DNA of 64,000 nt from Puniceibacterium sp. IMCC21224. GTDB lineage: Bacteria > Pseudomonadota > Alphaproteobacteria > Rhodobacterales > Rhodobacteraceae. This document shows positions 1 to 7,895 of the stretch, in pieces. The notes under the pieces are model-generated. The model did not search any database. It worked only from the letters and a program-made list of their open reading frames with translations, and was not told the DNA's origin. The DNA is taken from positions 930,001 through 994,000 of the forward strand of contig NZ_LDPY01000001.1 of assembly GCF_001038505.1 (NCBI RefSeq), written 5' to 3'. Numbering within the stretch: the first letter of the stretch is position 1; each line of letters begins with the position of its first letter. The position numbers were made by a program, and so were the translations under genes.

Positions 1-350
1 GGGTTCGACAGGGGGTGCAGCTGTTTGATTGCCACTTCCCAGGTCAGGGTGACAAGGCAATCGGTAATCCAGGTGTATGAGCGGGTCGCGGGACCGGCGG
101 CAAAGGGCCGCTGGGCGAATCTTTTGGCGATTTCAATCCGTCCGTCGTCGCGCGCGTCACCAAGGATCTGCACACATGCAGCGCGCACGCTGCGTTCGTC
201 CGTCGCCCCTTGGATTGCATTCCAGAGCGTCTTGCGGATGGCGGTACGGTCGAAAATGGCTTCTGCCGGAGCGATCAGATCGTCCGGCAGCACCGTTGCG
301 TCGAAAACATCAGAATCCGGCGCCGCCGAAGCTTCTTGGGGCAGGGTCAA
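1..350 (-). CDS. glnD: GlnD, PII uridylyltransferase / uridylyl-removing enzyme (N-terminal part, cut by left edge)
   Basis: Only the first ~116 codons are present; the gene runs off the left edge. GlnD senses glutamine in the cytoplasm and uridylylates or de-uridylylates PII proteins. The visible N-terminus carries the pattern I associate with alphaproteobacterial GlnD: a FDR segment, a GRIEIAKRF stretch, then TRSYTWITDCLV and a KQLHPLSNP segment at the window edge. The nucleotidyltransferase motif itself lies outside. Start choice: TTG at 350 is preceded by AGGTGG with a 6-nt spacer, so I prefer it; a GTG at 293 is the alternative but has no clear ribosome binding site. With the TTG start, glnD overlaps the end of the upstream lipoprotein gene by 41 bp, which suggests translational coupling. 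Identification rests on remembered family sequence, not a search. Confidence 0.75.
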   Translation of the reverse strand, partial: MTLPQEASAAPDSDVFDATVLPDDLIAPAEAIFDRTAIRKTLWNAIQGATDERSVRAACVQILGDARDDGRIEIAKRFAQRPFAAGPATRSYTWITDCLVTLTWEVAIKQLHPLSN

Positions 351-1494
351 GAATCACCACCTGGTTGTTGCGTACAGTCGCGACTGCCAGGGCACGCTGG
401 TTTGTGCCGTCAGCCAGCAGACGGAATACACCGCCTGTCCCCTGGAAACCAGCGGATTGCGTCAATGCCTTTGCAGTCAGTGCATCCTTGCGCCCGGCTT
501 TGACCAACGCGCCGATGGCGGCGATGCCGTCAAACGCCAACCCGCCCAGGTTATGCGGCTGCGATCCGTAGGCCTGAGCGTAGCGGGCGCTGAAGTTCTG
601 CGCCATGCTGGTATCGGGCATCGCGAAATAGCTGCCGTTGATGCCGGGCAGGTGGAACCCGTCCGAACGAATGTCCCAGCGGGTCAGGCCGATGTATTGC
701 GTGCTTGCGGGGCTGATGCCCTGTTCGGGCGCCAGCTGCAGCACAACGGACAGGCCGCCGTCCCAATCATCAGTCAGAAAAATGGATTGGGCCGCGCCGC
801 TGTCGACCAACCCTTTGACCCGGCCGACGGCAGCCGTCAGGCTTTCGGTATTGAGCGCATAGGCTTCGGCCCCGACGACCGTTGCGCCTGTGCGCGCGGC
901 GGCCGTGGTGATCGCGTTGCGTGCGACCTGTCCCGGCACGTTGTCTGTATAGAGCACGGCAACATCGCCTTTGCCCTGGCTGCGTGCATAGCTGAGCAGC
1001 CGGGTGGCGGTGTTGTCAAACGTCGACCCAAGGACAAAGACGTTGCCGCCCGCAATCGCGGTGTTGTTGGAGAAGCTGAGCACGTTGATACCTTCGTCAG
1101 CGACAGCAACCCCGGCGGCGTTGGCGGCATTCTGAAACAGCGGGCCAAGGATGATCTTTGCACCTTCGTCAACGGCACGCTGGGCTTGCGCTGCGGCGGT
1201 GTCGGCCTGACCGGCGGTGTCATAGACGCGCAGATCAATGTTGACGCCGCCAAGGTCTGCGATGGCCAGCCGCGCAGCATTTTCAAGGCTGCGCGCCACC
1301 GAGGCGGCACCGGGATCCGACTTTGGAACCAGTAGGGCGACCTGAACCGGCGCATTCGGGTTTATCGACGGTCCGCCGCCCGATGATCCGAGATCGGACA
1401 GGCCTATCGGAGCGCAGGCGGTCAGAACCGCGACAGAGGCGATTCCGGCGACGCGGCGCAACACCTTGCGGGCAGGGGACAAAACAGCAAACAT
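310..1494 (-). CDS. LpoA-like penicillin-binding protein activator (periplasmic-binding-fold lipoprotein)
   Basis: A 394-residue predicted lipoprotein. A basic N-terminus and hydrophobic segment lead to a lipobox VLTAC, with the lipidated cysteine at residue 27. The rest looks like a type I periplasmic binding fold (VQVALLVPKSD near the start of the mature domain, then IILGPLFQNAANAAG and VAVLYTDNVPGQ). Alphaproteobacterial proteins of this type are annotated as penicillin-binding protein activators, related to the C-terminal domain of LpoA, or as branched-chain amino-acid-binding-like proteins. The ATG at 1494 is chosen because it opens the signal peptide and has GAGGGAG upstream; a longer reading to 1551 would bury the signal sequence. 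The gene is divergent from rsmI, as is common in Rhodobacterales, and overlaps the glnD start. Role in peptidoglycan synthesis is inferred from the family. Confidence 0.75.
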   Translation of the reverse strand: MFAVLSPARKVLRRVAGIASVAVLTACAPIGLSDLGSSGGGPSINPNAPVQVALLVPKSDPGAASVARSLENAARLAIADLGGVNIDLRVYDTAGQADTAAAQAQRAVDEGAKIILGPLFQNAANAAGVAVADEGINVLSFSNNTAIAGGNVFVLGSTFDNTATRLLSYARSQGKGDVAVLYTDNVPGQVARNAITTAAARTGATVVGAEAYALNTESLTAAVGRVKGLVDSGAAQSIFLTDDWDGGLSVVLQLAPEQGISPASTQYIGLTRWDIRSDGFHLPGINGSYFAMPDTSMAQNFSARYAQAYGSQPHNLGGLAFDGIAAIGALVKAGRKDALTAKALTQSAGFQGTGGVFRLLADGTNQRALAVATVRNNQVVILDPAPRSFGGAGF

Positions 1495-1581
1495 GGCGGG
1501 CAACTCCCTCGTTGATGGGCGCGGGTCAGTGCCGCGCATCTTTGCGGGCAATCATAGACAAGCCAGAGGACGGGTCCAGAG

Positions 1582-2457
1582 ATGAATTGGCAAACGGGCA
1601 GATTGACGCCGGGGCTGTATCTGGTGGCGACACCCATTGGCAACGCACGCGACATCACGCTGCGCGGCCTTGATATTCTGGCAAGCGCCGATGTGCTGGC
1701 TGCCGAAGATACGCGCAGCTTGCGGCGGCTGCTGGAAATTCATGGGGTGGCGCTGAGCGACCGCCCTTTGCTGGCCTATCACGATCACAACGGCGCCCGG
1801 ATGCGGCCGCGCATCCTGAGTGAGCTGGAGGCAGGCCGATCGGTAGCCTATGCGTCCGAAGCAGGCACCCCGATGATTTCAGACCCAGGGTTTGATCTAA
1901 TGCGGGCGGCGGTAGCCGATGGATACGCCGCGACCTCTGCGCCCGGCGCTTCGGCTGTGGTGACGGCGCTGACGCTGGCGGGACTGCCCACCGATCGATT
2001 CCTGTTCGCGGGTTTCCTGCCCAATGCCACCGGTGCTCGCAAGACGGCACTGCATGGGTTGCGTGACGTAAAGGCCACGCTGGCATTTTACGAATCCCCT
2101 AAGCGGGTGGCGGCGATGCTGGCTGACGCGGTCGAGGTGCTCGGTCGGGATCGCGGGGCTGCCGTCTGCCGTGAACTGACCAAAAAATTCGAGGAATGCC
2201 GCCGCGGCACGCTCGCCAGCCTAGCCGAAGCCCTGGCAGGTGAAAACGTACGGGGCGAGATTGTCGTTTTGATCGGGCAGGGGGAAAAGGAGAATATTAG
2301 TGAATCAGAAATAGATCGTATGTTAGACGATTCCCTGAAAACGATGTCAGTGCGGGATGCGGCAGACTTTGTGTCGCGTATGTATGATTTGCCGCGTAGG
2401 CCAATCTATCAGCGCGCGATGAGCCTGAGTCGCGACCGATCCGATCCACAGGATTAG
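1582..2457 (+). CDS. rsmI: RsmI, 16S rRNA (cytidine-1402-2'-O)-methyltransferase
   Basis: A 291-residue tetrapyrrole-methylase-fold enzyme that 2'-O-methylates C1402 of 16S rRNA using S-adenosylmethionine. The N-terminus GLYLVATPIGNARDITLRGL, the AAEDTR motif and the SEAGTPMISDPGF segment (residues ~90-110) are hallmarks of RsmI, as is APGASAVVTALTLAGLP further on. Length is normal for the family. It is followed by yraN and gshB on the same strand with short gaps, a widespread arrangement in alphaproteobacteria. Within the same family only a corrin methylase would be an alternative, and the motifs argue against it. Confidence 0.95.
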   Translation: MNWQTGRLTPGLYLVATPIGNARDITLRGLDILASADVLAAEDTRSLRRLLEIHGVALSDRPLLAYHDHNGARMRPRILSELEAGRSVAYASEAGTPMISDPGFDLMRAAVADGYAATSAPGASAVVTALTLAGLPTDRFLFAGFLPNATGARKTALHGLRDVKATLAFYESPKRVAAMLADAVEVLGRDRGAAVCRELTKKFEECRRGTLASLAEALAGENVRGEIVVLIGQGEKENISESEIDRMLDDSLKTMSVRDAADFVSRMYDLPRRPIYQRAMSLSRDRSDPQD

Positions 2458-2523
2458 GTTGCGCCAGATGGCGTATGAGACTGGGACTGGCAAATGGTAA
2501 TGATTGGTGATCGAAGGGAACAG

Positions 2524-2904
2524 ATGATGGCAAGACCAGCACATGCACGATCAGGACGGATGGGCTATCAGGCCGGTATGGCGGCGGAGTTGAGGATCGC
2601 ACAGGATTATGAACGGCGTGGATTTCCGGTCACCGGTCAGCGCTGGCGTGGCACACTGGGTGAGATTGATCTGATTGCGCAGGATGGCGAGGGGCTGATC
2701 TTTGTTGAGGTCAAGCAGAGCCGCAGTTTTGCGCGCGCCGCTGAACGGTTGTCGGCTGCGCAGATGCGACGCATCTATGCCTCGGCTGAGGAATATCTGG
2801 GCACCCAGCCCAAGGGCCAGCTCACGCCTGTACGGTTCGACGTGGCGCTCGTGGATGGCATTGGCGCCGTGCAGGTGATCGAAAACGCCTTTGGTCAGCT
2901 CTAG
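2524..2904 (+). CDS. yraN: YraN/UPF0102 family nuclease-fold protein
   Basis: A 126-residue protein of the UPF0102 (YraN) family, which has a restriction-endonuclease-like fold and no settled function. The diagnostic core is [24 protein letters not shown], containing the E-I-D...F-V-E-V-K pattern of the PD-(D/E)XK-type site. The start at 2524 is favoured because GAAGGG lies 5 nt upstream; in-frame ATGs at 2494, 2500 and 2527 are alternatives. It sits between rsmI and gshB, the usual position in this group. Cytoplasmic; any link to DNA processing is only inference from the fold. Confidence 0.88.
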   Translation: MMARPAHARSGRMGYQAGMAAELRIAQDYERRGFPVTGQRWRGTLGEIDLIAQDGEGLIFVEVKQSRSFARAAERLSAAQMRRIYASAEEYLGTQPKGQLTPVRFDVALVDGIGAVQVIENAFGQL

Positions 2905-2966
2905 GCAGGCATTGCACCGCCGTGTTGCTTGGGCCATGTATCTGGGGCGCAAGAGTGGGGAACGCA

Positions 2967-3902
2967 ATGAAGATCGCCTTTCAGATGGACCCGATCGGTC
3001 CGGTCAACATCAATGCCGATAGCACCTTTCGACTGGCCGAAGAAGCGCAGGCGCGCGGTCATAGCCTGTTCTATTACACGCCGGATTACTTGGCGTTTGA
3101 CGAAGGGCAGATCACGGCGCGCGGGCACACGCTGAAGGTTCAGCGCGTGCCCGGAGATCATGCAATTCTGGGCGATCTGGAGACGGTCAATCTGGCTGAT
3201 TTCGATGTGGTCTGGCTGCGGCAGGATCCTCCTTTTGATATGCATTATATCACCACGACCCATCTTTTAGACCGGTTGAGCCCCGGGACATTAGTGGTTA
3301 ACGATCCGTTCTGGGTTCGGAATTTCCCTGAAAAACTGCTTGTGCTTGATTTCCCCGACCTCACGCCACCGACTACGATCGCCCGCGACTTGGAGACGAT
3401 TCGCGCCTTCAAGGCCAAGCATGGTGACGTGATCCTGAAACCGCTTTATGGCAATGGCGGTGCTGGGGTGTTCCGGTTGGACGTCAATGATCGGAATCTT
3501 AGTTCGCTGCATGAATTGTTCACTGGCTTCAGTCGCGAGCCGCTGATCGTGCAAAAATACCTGCCGGCGGTTAGCAAGGGGGACAAGCGAGTAATTCTGG
3601 TCGATGGGGAGCCTGTGGGGGCGATCAACCGCGTGCCGGCCGCAGGCGAGGTCCGGTCCAACATGCATGTTGGCGGGAGACCCGAAAAGGTCGCATTGAC
3701 CGAGCGGGATCGCGAAATTTGTGCTGCAATCGGACCGATCCTCAAGGAAAAGGGCCAGATCTTTGTCGGTATCGATGTCATCGGCGACTATCTGACCGAG
3801 ATCAACGTGACATCCCCCACGGGTATCCAGGAACTTGAGCGCTTTGATGGGACTAATGTTGCTGCACAGATATGGGAGGCGGTAGAAGCCCGCCGCGCAT
3901 GA
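2967..3902 (+). CDS. gshB: Glutathione synthetase
   Basis: A 311-residue ATP-grasp ligase joining gamma-glutamylcysteine and glycine to give glutathione, the final step of glutathione synthesis. The N-terminus [20 protein letters not shown] and the [13 protein letters not shown] segment are typical GshB, followed by ATP-grasp motifs ([46 protein letters not shown] near the C-terminus). ATG at 2967 is chosen over an in-frame start at 2922 because family members begin with MKIAFQMD and GTGGGGA precedes it. It follows yraN by 62 bp and is probably in the rsmI-yraN-gshB transcript. Confidence 0.96.
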   Translation: MKIAFQMDPIGPVNINADSTFRLAEEAQARGHSLFYYTPDYLAFDEGQITARGHTLKVQRVPGDHAILGDLETVNLADFDVVWLRQDPPFDMHYITTTHLLDRLSPGTLVVNDPFWVRNFPEKLLVLDFPDLTPPTTIARDLETIRAFKAKHGDVILKPLYGNGGAGVFRLDVNDRNLSSLHELFTGFSREPLIVQKYLPAVSKGDKRVILVDGEPVGAINRVPAAGEVRSNMHVGGRPEKVALTERDREICAAIGPILKEKGQIFVGIDVIGDYLTEINVTSPTGIQELERFDGTNVAAQIWEAVEARRA

Positions 3903-3977
3903 GCAGTTGGCGTCTTCCGATGCAATTGCGGTTGATCGTCAAGCTAGAACCCAATTTAGCGCGCAGTCCGAGCAGGA

Positions 3978-4289
3978 GTGTCGCGACTTTTACCAGTATC
4001 GCGCGCCGAATTGAGCGCCATTCAGCATGTATCAGGCATCAAATATGGTCCGACGGGTTGCACTGTACGAGTGCGTCAGATTACGCGCTGCGACGGAACT
4101 TGGTTTATTTCCTTGGCGGGCGAATCTGCGGCGGATTTGGGCGTAATCGCGCGGGTATCAATGGCGTCGGGGAGTGAGATTTGCGCATTGGTTGCTCGAT
4201 TAACGCAAGGATCGCCAAGCTTCGCAGCTTTTGACGATGTGGTTGTGGCCAAGCGTTCCTCACTTATACTGGGTCTGATGAAGTGGTAA
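3978..4289 (+). CDS. Possible hypothetical protein or decayed gene between gshB and deoD
   Basis: The ~400 bp between gshB and deoD holds no gene I recognise. The best reading is a GTG-started frame of 103 codons that ends in a hydrophobic, protein-like stretch (residues ~40-100, including GTWFISLAGESAADLGVIARV). The frame is closed by stops just upstream of 3978, and GCAGGA lies too close to the GTG to be a good ribosome binding site, so this could be the 3' remnant of a longer gene. A second frame opens at ATG 3899, overlapping the gshB stop, but looks less protein-like. I assign no function. Confidence 0.3.
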   Translation: MSRLLPVSRAELSAIQHVSGIKYGPTGCTVRVRQITRCDGTWFISLAGESAADLGVIARVSMASGSEICALVARLTQGSPSFAAFDDVVVAKRSSLILGLMKW

Positions 4290-4304
4290 CTGAGGGACCG
4301 TCTT

Positions 4305-5024
4305 CTATCCGTCGTGCACGCCCTCAAATGCGGCTTCGAGCGCAATTTGCACCATGCTGCCAAAGCTCTTTTCCCGGTCGGAGGCGGGCAGAGCCTCTTG
4401 GGTGATCAGGTGGTCCGACACGGTCAGAACCGCAAGCGCACGCACCCCATGCCGCGCCGCGAGATTGTAGAGCTCGGCGGCCTCCATCTCGACCCCCAGA
4501 ATACTATGGCGGATCATTAGTTCGTTCAGGTCGGGCCGTTCGTCATAGAACACATCTGCGGAATAGATTCCGCCGACATGGAGCGGCACACCTCGGACGG
4601 TGGCAGCGGCATGGGCCGCACTCAGAAGCGACCAGTCGGCGCAGGGGGCAAAATTCAGCTCGCGAAAGATTCCCCGTGACGGGGTCGAGATCGAGCTGGC
4701 GGTCATGGCAAGGATCACATCGCGGATCTTCACCTGCGGCTGCATCCCGCCGCAAGACCCGATGCGGATCAAGGTCCGCGCGCCATAGTCGCGAATCAAT
4801 TCATTGGCATAGATCGACAGCGAGGGCATACCCATGCCCGAGCCCTGGATTGTCACAGGCTGACCGCGCCAGGTGCCAGTGTAGCCCAGCATGCCGCGCA
4901 CGTCATTCACCAGCTTCACATCATCAAGAAAGGTCTCGGCTGCCCAGCGGGCGCGATAGGGGTCCCCCGGAAGCAGGACCGTTTCGGCAATGTCTCCGGG
5001 ATTGGCTCCGATGTGGATGGTCAT
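4305..5024 (-). CDS. deoD: Purine-nucleoside phosphorylase, DeoD type
   Basis: A 239-residue cytoplasmic enzyme that phosphorolyses purine (deoxy)ribonucleosides to base and (deoxy)ribose-1-phosphate. DeoD hallmarks are present: [24 protein letters not shown] at the N-terminus, [23 protein letters not shown], and the ribose-binding [18 protein letters not shown]. Length matches the hexameric bacterial family. It is convergent with the gshB side and separated from the H-NS-like gene by ~200 bp, so it probably stands alone. The xanthine dehydrogenase genes at the far end of the window would act on purines it releases, but there is no operon link. Confidence 0.95.
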   Translation of the reverse strand: MTIHIGANPGDIAETVLLPGDPYRARWAAETFLDDVKLVNDVRGMLGYTGTWRGQPVTIQGSGMGMPSLSIYANELIRDYGARTLIRIGSCGGMQPQVKIRDVILAMTASSISTPSRGIFRELNFAPCADWSLLSAAHAAATVRGVPLHVGGIYSADVFYDERPDLNELMIRHSILGVEMEAAELYNLAARHGVRALAVLTVSDHLITQEALPASDREKSFGSMVQIALEAAFEGVHDG

Positions 5025-5157
5025 GGCAGGCTCCGTTCAAAAGTAATCCGCGCGTGTCAGTATTGCACAGATATTACCGCCCCAGCCAAGTTAGATTGGC
5101 GGTCGTTTCAGGTGCGGTCACATCAAAACGGGTATGGCGAATTCCGAAAAATACCCG

Positions 5158-5196
5158 AAAAAGAAAAAGCACCACCGCATTTTCTGCAGCGGTGCT
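5158..5196 (-). terminator. Rho-independent terminator after the H-NS-like gene
   Basis: On the minus strand, 25 nt after the stop codon, a hairpin with arms AGCACC/GGTGCT (GC-rich inner part, loop containing GAAAAT) is followed by TTTTTCTTTTTC. This is a good intrinsic terminator for the H-NS-like gene. Confidence 0.75.
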
Positions 5197-5220
5197 AATT
5201 TCCTAAGCGGCCAAAGCCGT

Positions 5221-5529
5221 TCAGATTGTCATGTCGTCAAGAGACTTTCCAGCGGCAAGTGCCTCGATTACCCAATTCGGCTTGCGGCCACGACCAGTCC
5301 AGGTCTGACTGCTGTCTGCCGGATTGGCGTATTTCGGTGCACTCTTGCTGCCTTTGCCGGAGCTCCCCAAAAGCTCGTCCAGCGAAAACCCGTATTCCTT
5401 GGCCGCGTGTTCAGCGGCTTTTTTTGCCTCTGCCTTGCGACGGGAATCAATGGTTTTAAGCGCTTTTTCGACATTAGACTTAAGTTGTTTCAGGTCGTCT
5501 TTAGATAGTGTTTCCAGGTCAATTTGCAT
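5221..5529 (-). CDS. H-NS family nucleoid-associated protein
   Basis: A 102-residue protein with the two parts of small H-NS-type proteins. An N-terminal coiled coil (residues ~1-50, DLETLSKDDLKQLKSNVEKAL, many Lys and Glu) should dimerise it. A C-terminal DNA-binding motif has TWTGRGRKPNWV (residues ~81-92), the GRGRKP-type hook that enters the minor groove. Rhodobacter HvrA and Spb are relatives of this sort; I do not assign either name. Expected to bind AT-rich DNA and act as silencer or architectural protein. GGAGGT lies 4 nt before the ATG. The promoter region is unusually AT-rich for this chromosome, which fits autoregulation. Confidence 0.9.
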   Translation of the reverse strand: MQIDLETLSKDDLKQLKSNVEKALKTIDSRRKAEAKKAAEHAAKEYGFSLDELLGSSGKGSKSAPKYANPADSSQTWTGRGRKPNWVIEALAAGKSLDDMTI

Positions 5530-5554
5530 AGTTACCTCCGTGAGTGAGGATGTT

Positions 5555-5580
5555 TTGTAAAAAAAATACCATCTTTACAA
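5555..5580 (-). promoter_or_regulatory. AT-rich inverted repeat upstream of the H-NS-like gene
   Basis: Arms TTGTAAA and TTTACAA flank a 12-bp A/T-rich spacer, 26 bp upstream of the start codon. It is the most AT-rich spot nearby and could be an autoregulatory or promoter element; this is inference only. Confidence 0.35.
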
Positions 5581-5614
5581 GGACTGTTTTGTGTCGAACG
5601 GGTGCCATAGGTGA

Positions 5615-5665
5615 AAGTACGCCAATGCCGACATGACGAATAGAGATTCCGGCATTGGCGTACTT
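5615..5665. repeat. Perfect 16-bp inverted repeat between ecm and the H-NS-like gene
   Basis: Arms AAGTACGCCAATGCCG (5615-5630) and its exact reverse complement (5650-5665) flank a 19-nt spacer. It starts 18 bp beyond the ecm stop codon, so it may end the ecm transcript, but neither strand has a U-tract after the stem. It could equally be an operator or a palindromic repeat element. Confidence 0.7.
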
Positions 5666-5682
5666 ATTCCGGCCTACAAATA

Positions 5683-7647
5683 TTAGGCGGCTGCGATCGA
5701 ATTGGCGTCCACCAGTGTTACGATGTCTTGCATGATAACATTCAATTCAAAGTGCTTGGGCGTATAGATCTTGGCGACGCCCATTGCGCTCAGTCGCTTT
5801 GCATCGTCGTCAGGGATGATGCCTCCGACAATGACCGGAATATGGCCCAGTCCCGCGTCGCGTAGGCGGGTCATCATGTCTTCGACCAGTGGAATATGGC
5901 TACCCGACAGGATCGAGAGTCCAACAACGTGTGCGCCATTTTTCGCAGCATTTACAATCTCTTCCGGCGTTAGGCGGATGCCTTCGTAATCGATTTCCAT
6001 GCCGCAGTCACGGGCGCGGAAGGCGATTTGTTCGGCGCCATTCGAATGTCCGTCTAGGCCCGGCTTGCCAACCAGAAACCGCAGGCGCCGGCCCAATCGG
6101 TCGCTCACCGCATCGACAGCGGCGCGGATATCGTCGAGCCCCTCAGTGCGGTTGCTGACCGAACGCGACACTCCGGTCGGACCACGGTATTCACCGTAAA
6201 CATTGCGCATCTGAGCGGCCCATTCTCCGGTGGTAACCCCTGCCTTGGCGCAGGCGATGGATGGTGGCATGACGTTACGTCCTTCGCGGGCGGCGGCGCG
6301 CAGTTCGGCCAAAGCGGCCTCGGCCTTTGGGCCGTCCCGTTCGGTGCGCCAGGCGTTCAGCCGGTTGATCTGCTCTTGTTCAACAGCCGGATCAACCACC
6401 ATGATTCCGCCGTCTTCGGTTGCCAGCGGCGAAGGTTCAGTCGAAGTGAAACGGTTTACGCCGATCACGATTGTTTCGTTGCGCTCAATCCGATTCAGTC
6501 GTTCGGCGTTGCTGTCTACCAGGCGCGCTTTCATATAGTCGATGGCACCGATGGCACCGCCCATGCTGTCAAGGTTGGCAAGTTCTGCGCGTGCGCCATC
6601 TTTCAGCGCCTCGACTTTGCGGTCCACGGCGGGGTTGCCGTCAAACAGATCGTCATATTCCAACAGATCTGTTTCATAGGCCATGATCTGTTGCATCCGC
6701 ATCGACCATTGCTGGTCCCAGGGGCGGGGCAGGCCAAGGGCTTCGTTCCAGGCGGGCAATTGCACCGCGCGGGCGCGAGCGTTCTTTGACAGGGTCACCG
6801 CCAGCATTTCGATCAGAATGCGGTAGACGTTGTTTTCGGGTTGCTGTTCGGTCAGGCCCAGAGAATTGACCTGAACACCGTAGCGAAAGCGGCGGTATTT
6901 CGGGTCGGAGATCCCAAACCGGTCCCGCAGGATTTCGTCCCAGAGATCGACAAAGGCGCGCATCTTGCACATCTCGGTGACAAAGCGGATGCCCGCATTT
7001 ACAAAGAATGAAATCCGCGCGGCAAGCGCCGGAAAATCCGCCTCTGGCACTCGGGGTTTCAATTCGTCTAGCACAGCAACCGCCGTTGCCAACGCGAAGG
7101 CCAGTTCCTGTTCCGGCGTCGCGCCGGCCTCTTGCAAGTGATAGGAACAGACGTTCATCGGGTTCCATTTCGGCACGTGAGTATAGCAGTACTCGGCCAC
7201 GTCACCGATCATTTTCAGGCTGGGATTTGGCGGGCAGATATAGGTGCCGCGGGACAGGTATTCCTTGATCAGGTCATTCTGCACCGTGCCCTGAAGCGCG
7301 GCGATATCTGCGCCCTGTTCTTCGGCTACGGCGATATACAATGCCAGCAGCCAGGGCGCTGTGGCGTTGATCGTCATCGAAGTGTTCATTTGATCCAGCG
7401 GAATCTGATCGAACAGTGCGCGCATATCACCCAGATGGCAGACTGGCACGCCAACCTTACCGACTTCGCCGCGCGCAAGGATATGATCGCTGTCATATCC
7501 CGTCTGTGTCGGCAGGTCGAAGGCGACCGACAGGCCGGTCTGCCCCTTGGCCAGGTTCCCACGATAAAGCGCGTTCGAAGCCTTGGCAGTCGAATGGCCG
7601 GCGTAGGTGCGGATCAGCCAGGGCTTGTCTCTGTGTGTCTCGGTCAT
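5683..7647 (-). CDS. ecm: Ethylmalonyl-CoA mutase (adenosylcobalamin-dependent, MeaA-type)
   Basis: A 654-residue acyl-CoA mutase converting (2R)-ethylmalonyl-CoA to (2S)-methylsuccinyl-CoA in the ethylmalonyl-CoA pathway of acetate assimilation. The N-terminal catalytic barrel contains SVAFDLPTQTGYDSDH and the SMTINATAPWLLALY segment. The C-terminal domain carries the cobalamin-binding signature D-x-H-x-x-G at residues 532-537 (DGHSNG) and GLSILSGSH. Single-polypeptide architecture and length fit Ecm/MeaA rather than two-subunit methylmalonyl-CoA mutase. GAGGG precedes the ATG. Its nearness to ccr, with only the PlsB-like gene between, is the arrangement known from Rhodobacterales and supports Ecm over methylmalonyl-CoA mutase. 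Confidence 0.93.
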   Translation of the reverse strand: MTETHRDKPWLIRTYAGHSTAKASNALYRGNLAKGQTGLSVAFDLPTQTGYDSDHILARGEVGKVGVPVCHLGDMRALFDQIPLDQMNTSMTINATAPWLLALYIAVAEEQGADIAALQGTVQNDLIKEYLSRGTYICPPNPSLKMIGDVAEYCYTHVPKWNPMNVCSYHLQEAGATPEQELAFALATAVAVLDELKPRVPEADFPALAARISFFVNAGIRFVTEMCKMRAFVDLWDEILRDRFGISDPKYRRFRYGVQVNSLGLTEQQPENNVYRILIEMLAVTLSKNARARAVQLPAWNEALGLPRPWDQQWSMRMQQIMAYETDLLEYDDLFDGNPAVDRKVEALKDGARAELANLDSMGGAIGAIDYMKARLVDSNAERLNRIERNETIVIGVNRFTSTEPSPLATEDGGIMVVDPAVEQEQINRLNAWRTERDGPKAEAALAELRAAAREGRNVMPPSIACAKAGVTTGEWAAQMRNVYGEYRGPTGVSRSVSNRTEGLDDIRAAVDAVSDRLGRRLRFLVGKPGLDGHSNGAEQIAFRARDCGMEIDYEGIRLTPEEIVNAAKNGAHVVGLSILSGSHIPLVEDMMTRLRDAGLGHIPVIVGGIIPDDDAKRLSAMGVAKIYTPKHFELNVIMQDIVTLVDANSIAAA

Positions 7648-7895
7648 CGTGCCCTCGTGAATCGGGTTGAAATTTTATTGCGTCACGACGTGCATAATCG
7701 AAAGATTGTGGCGCTGTCAATTCGCTGCGTCGCGGCGTGATCATGCCGCGGCTGCAATGATACCGCGCTGTGTGGCGCATCGCATGGACTTTCGGCACCT
7801 GGCTGGCAGTGGCCGCTGGTTTTGCTGCCAGATCGGGCGAAAATTGCCGGTAGCGACCTCTTGCCCGGACAGGGTGCAGGTGTCACCGTTGGGTC

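Noticed and set aside
25..1335. A 436-codon open frame on the plus strand opposite the LpoA-like gene
   Set aside because: It is the antisense of two genes with clear family signatures (a lipoprotein signal peptide and GlnD), a common effect of high G+C third positions.
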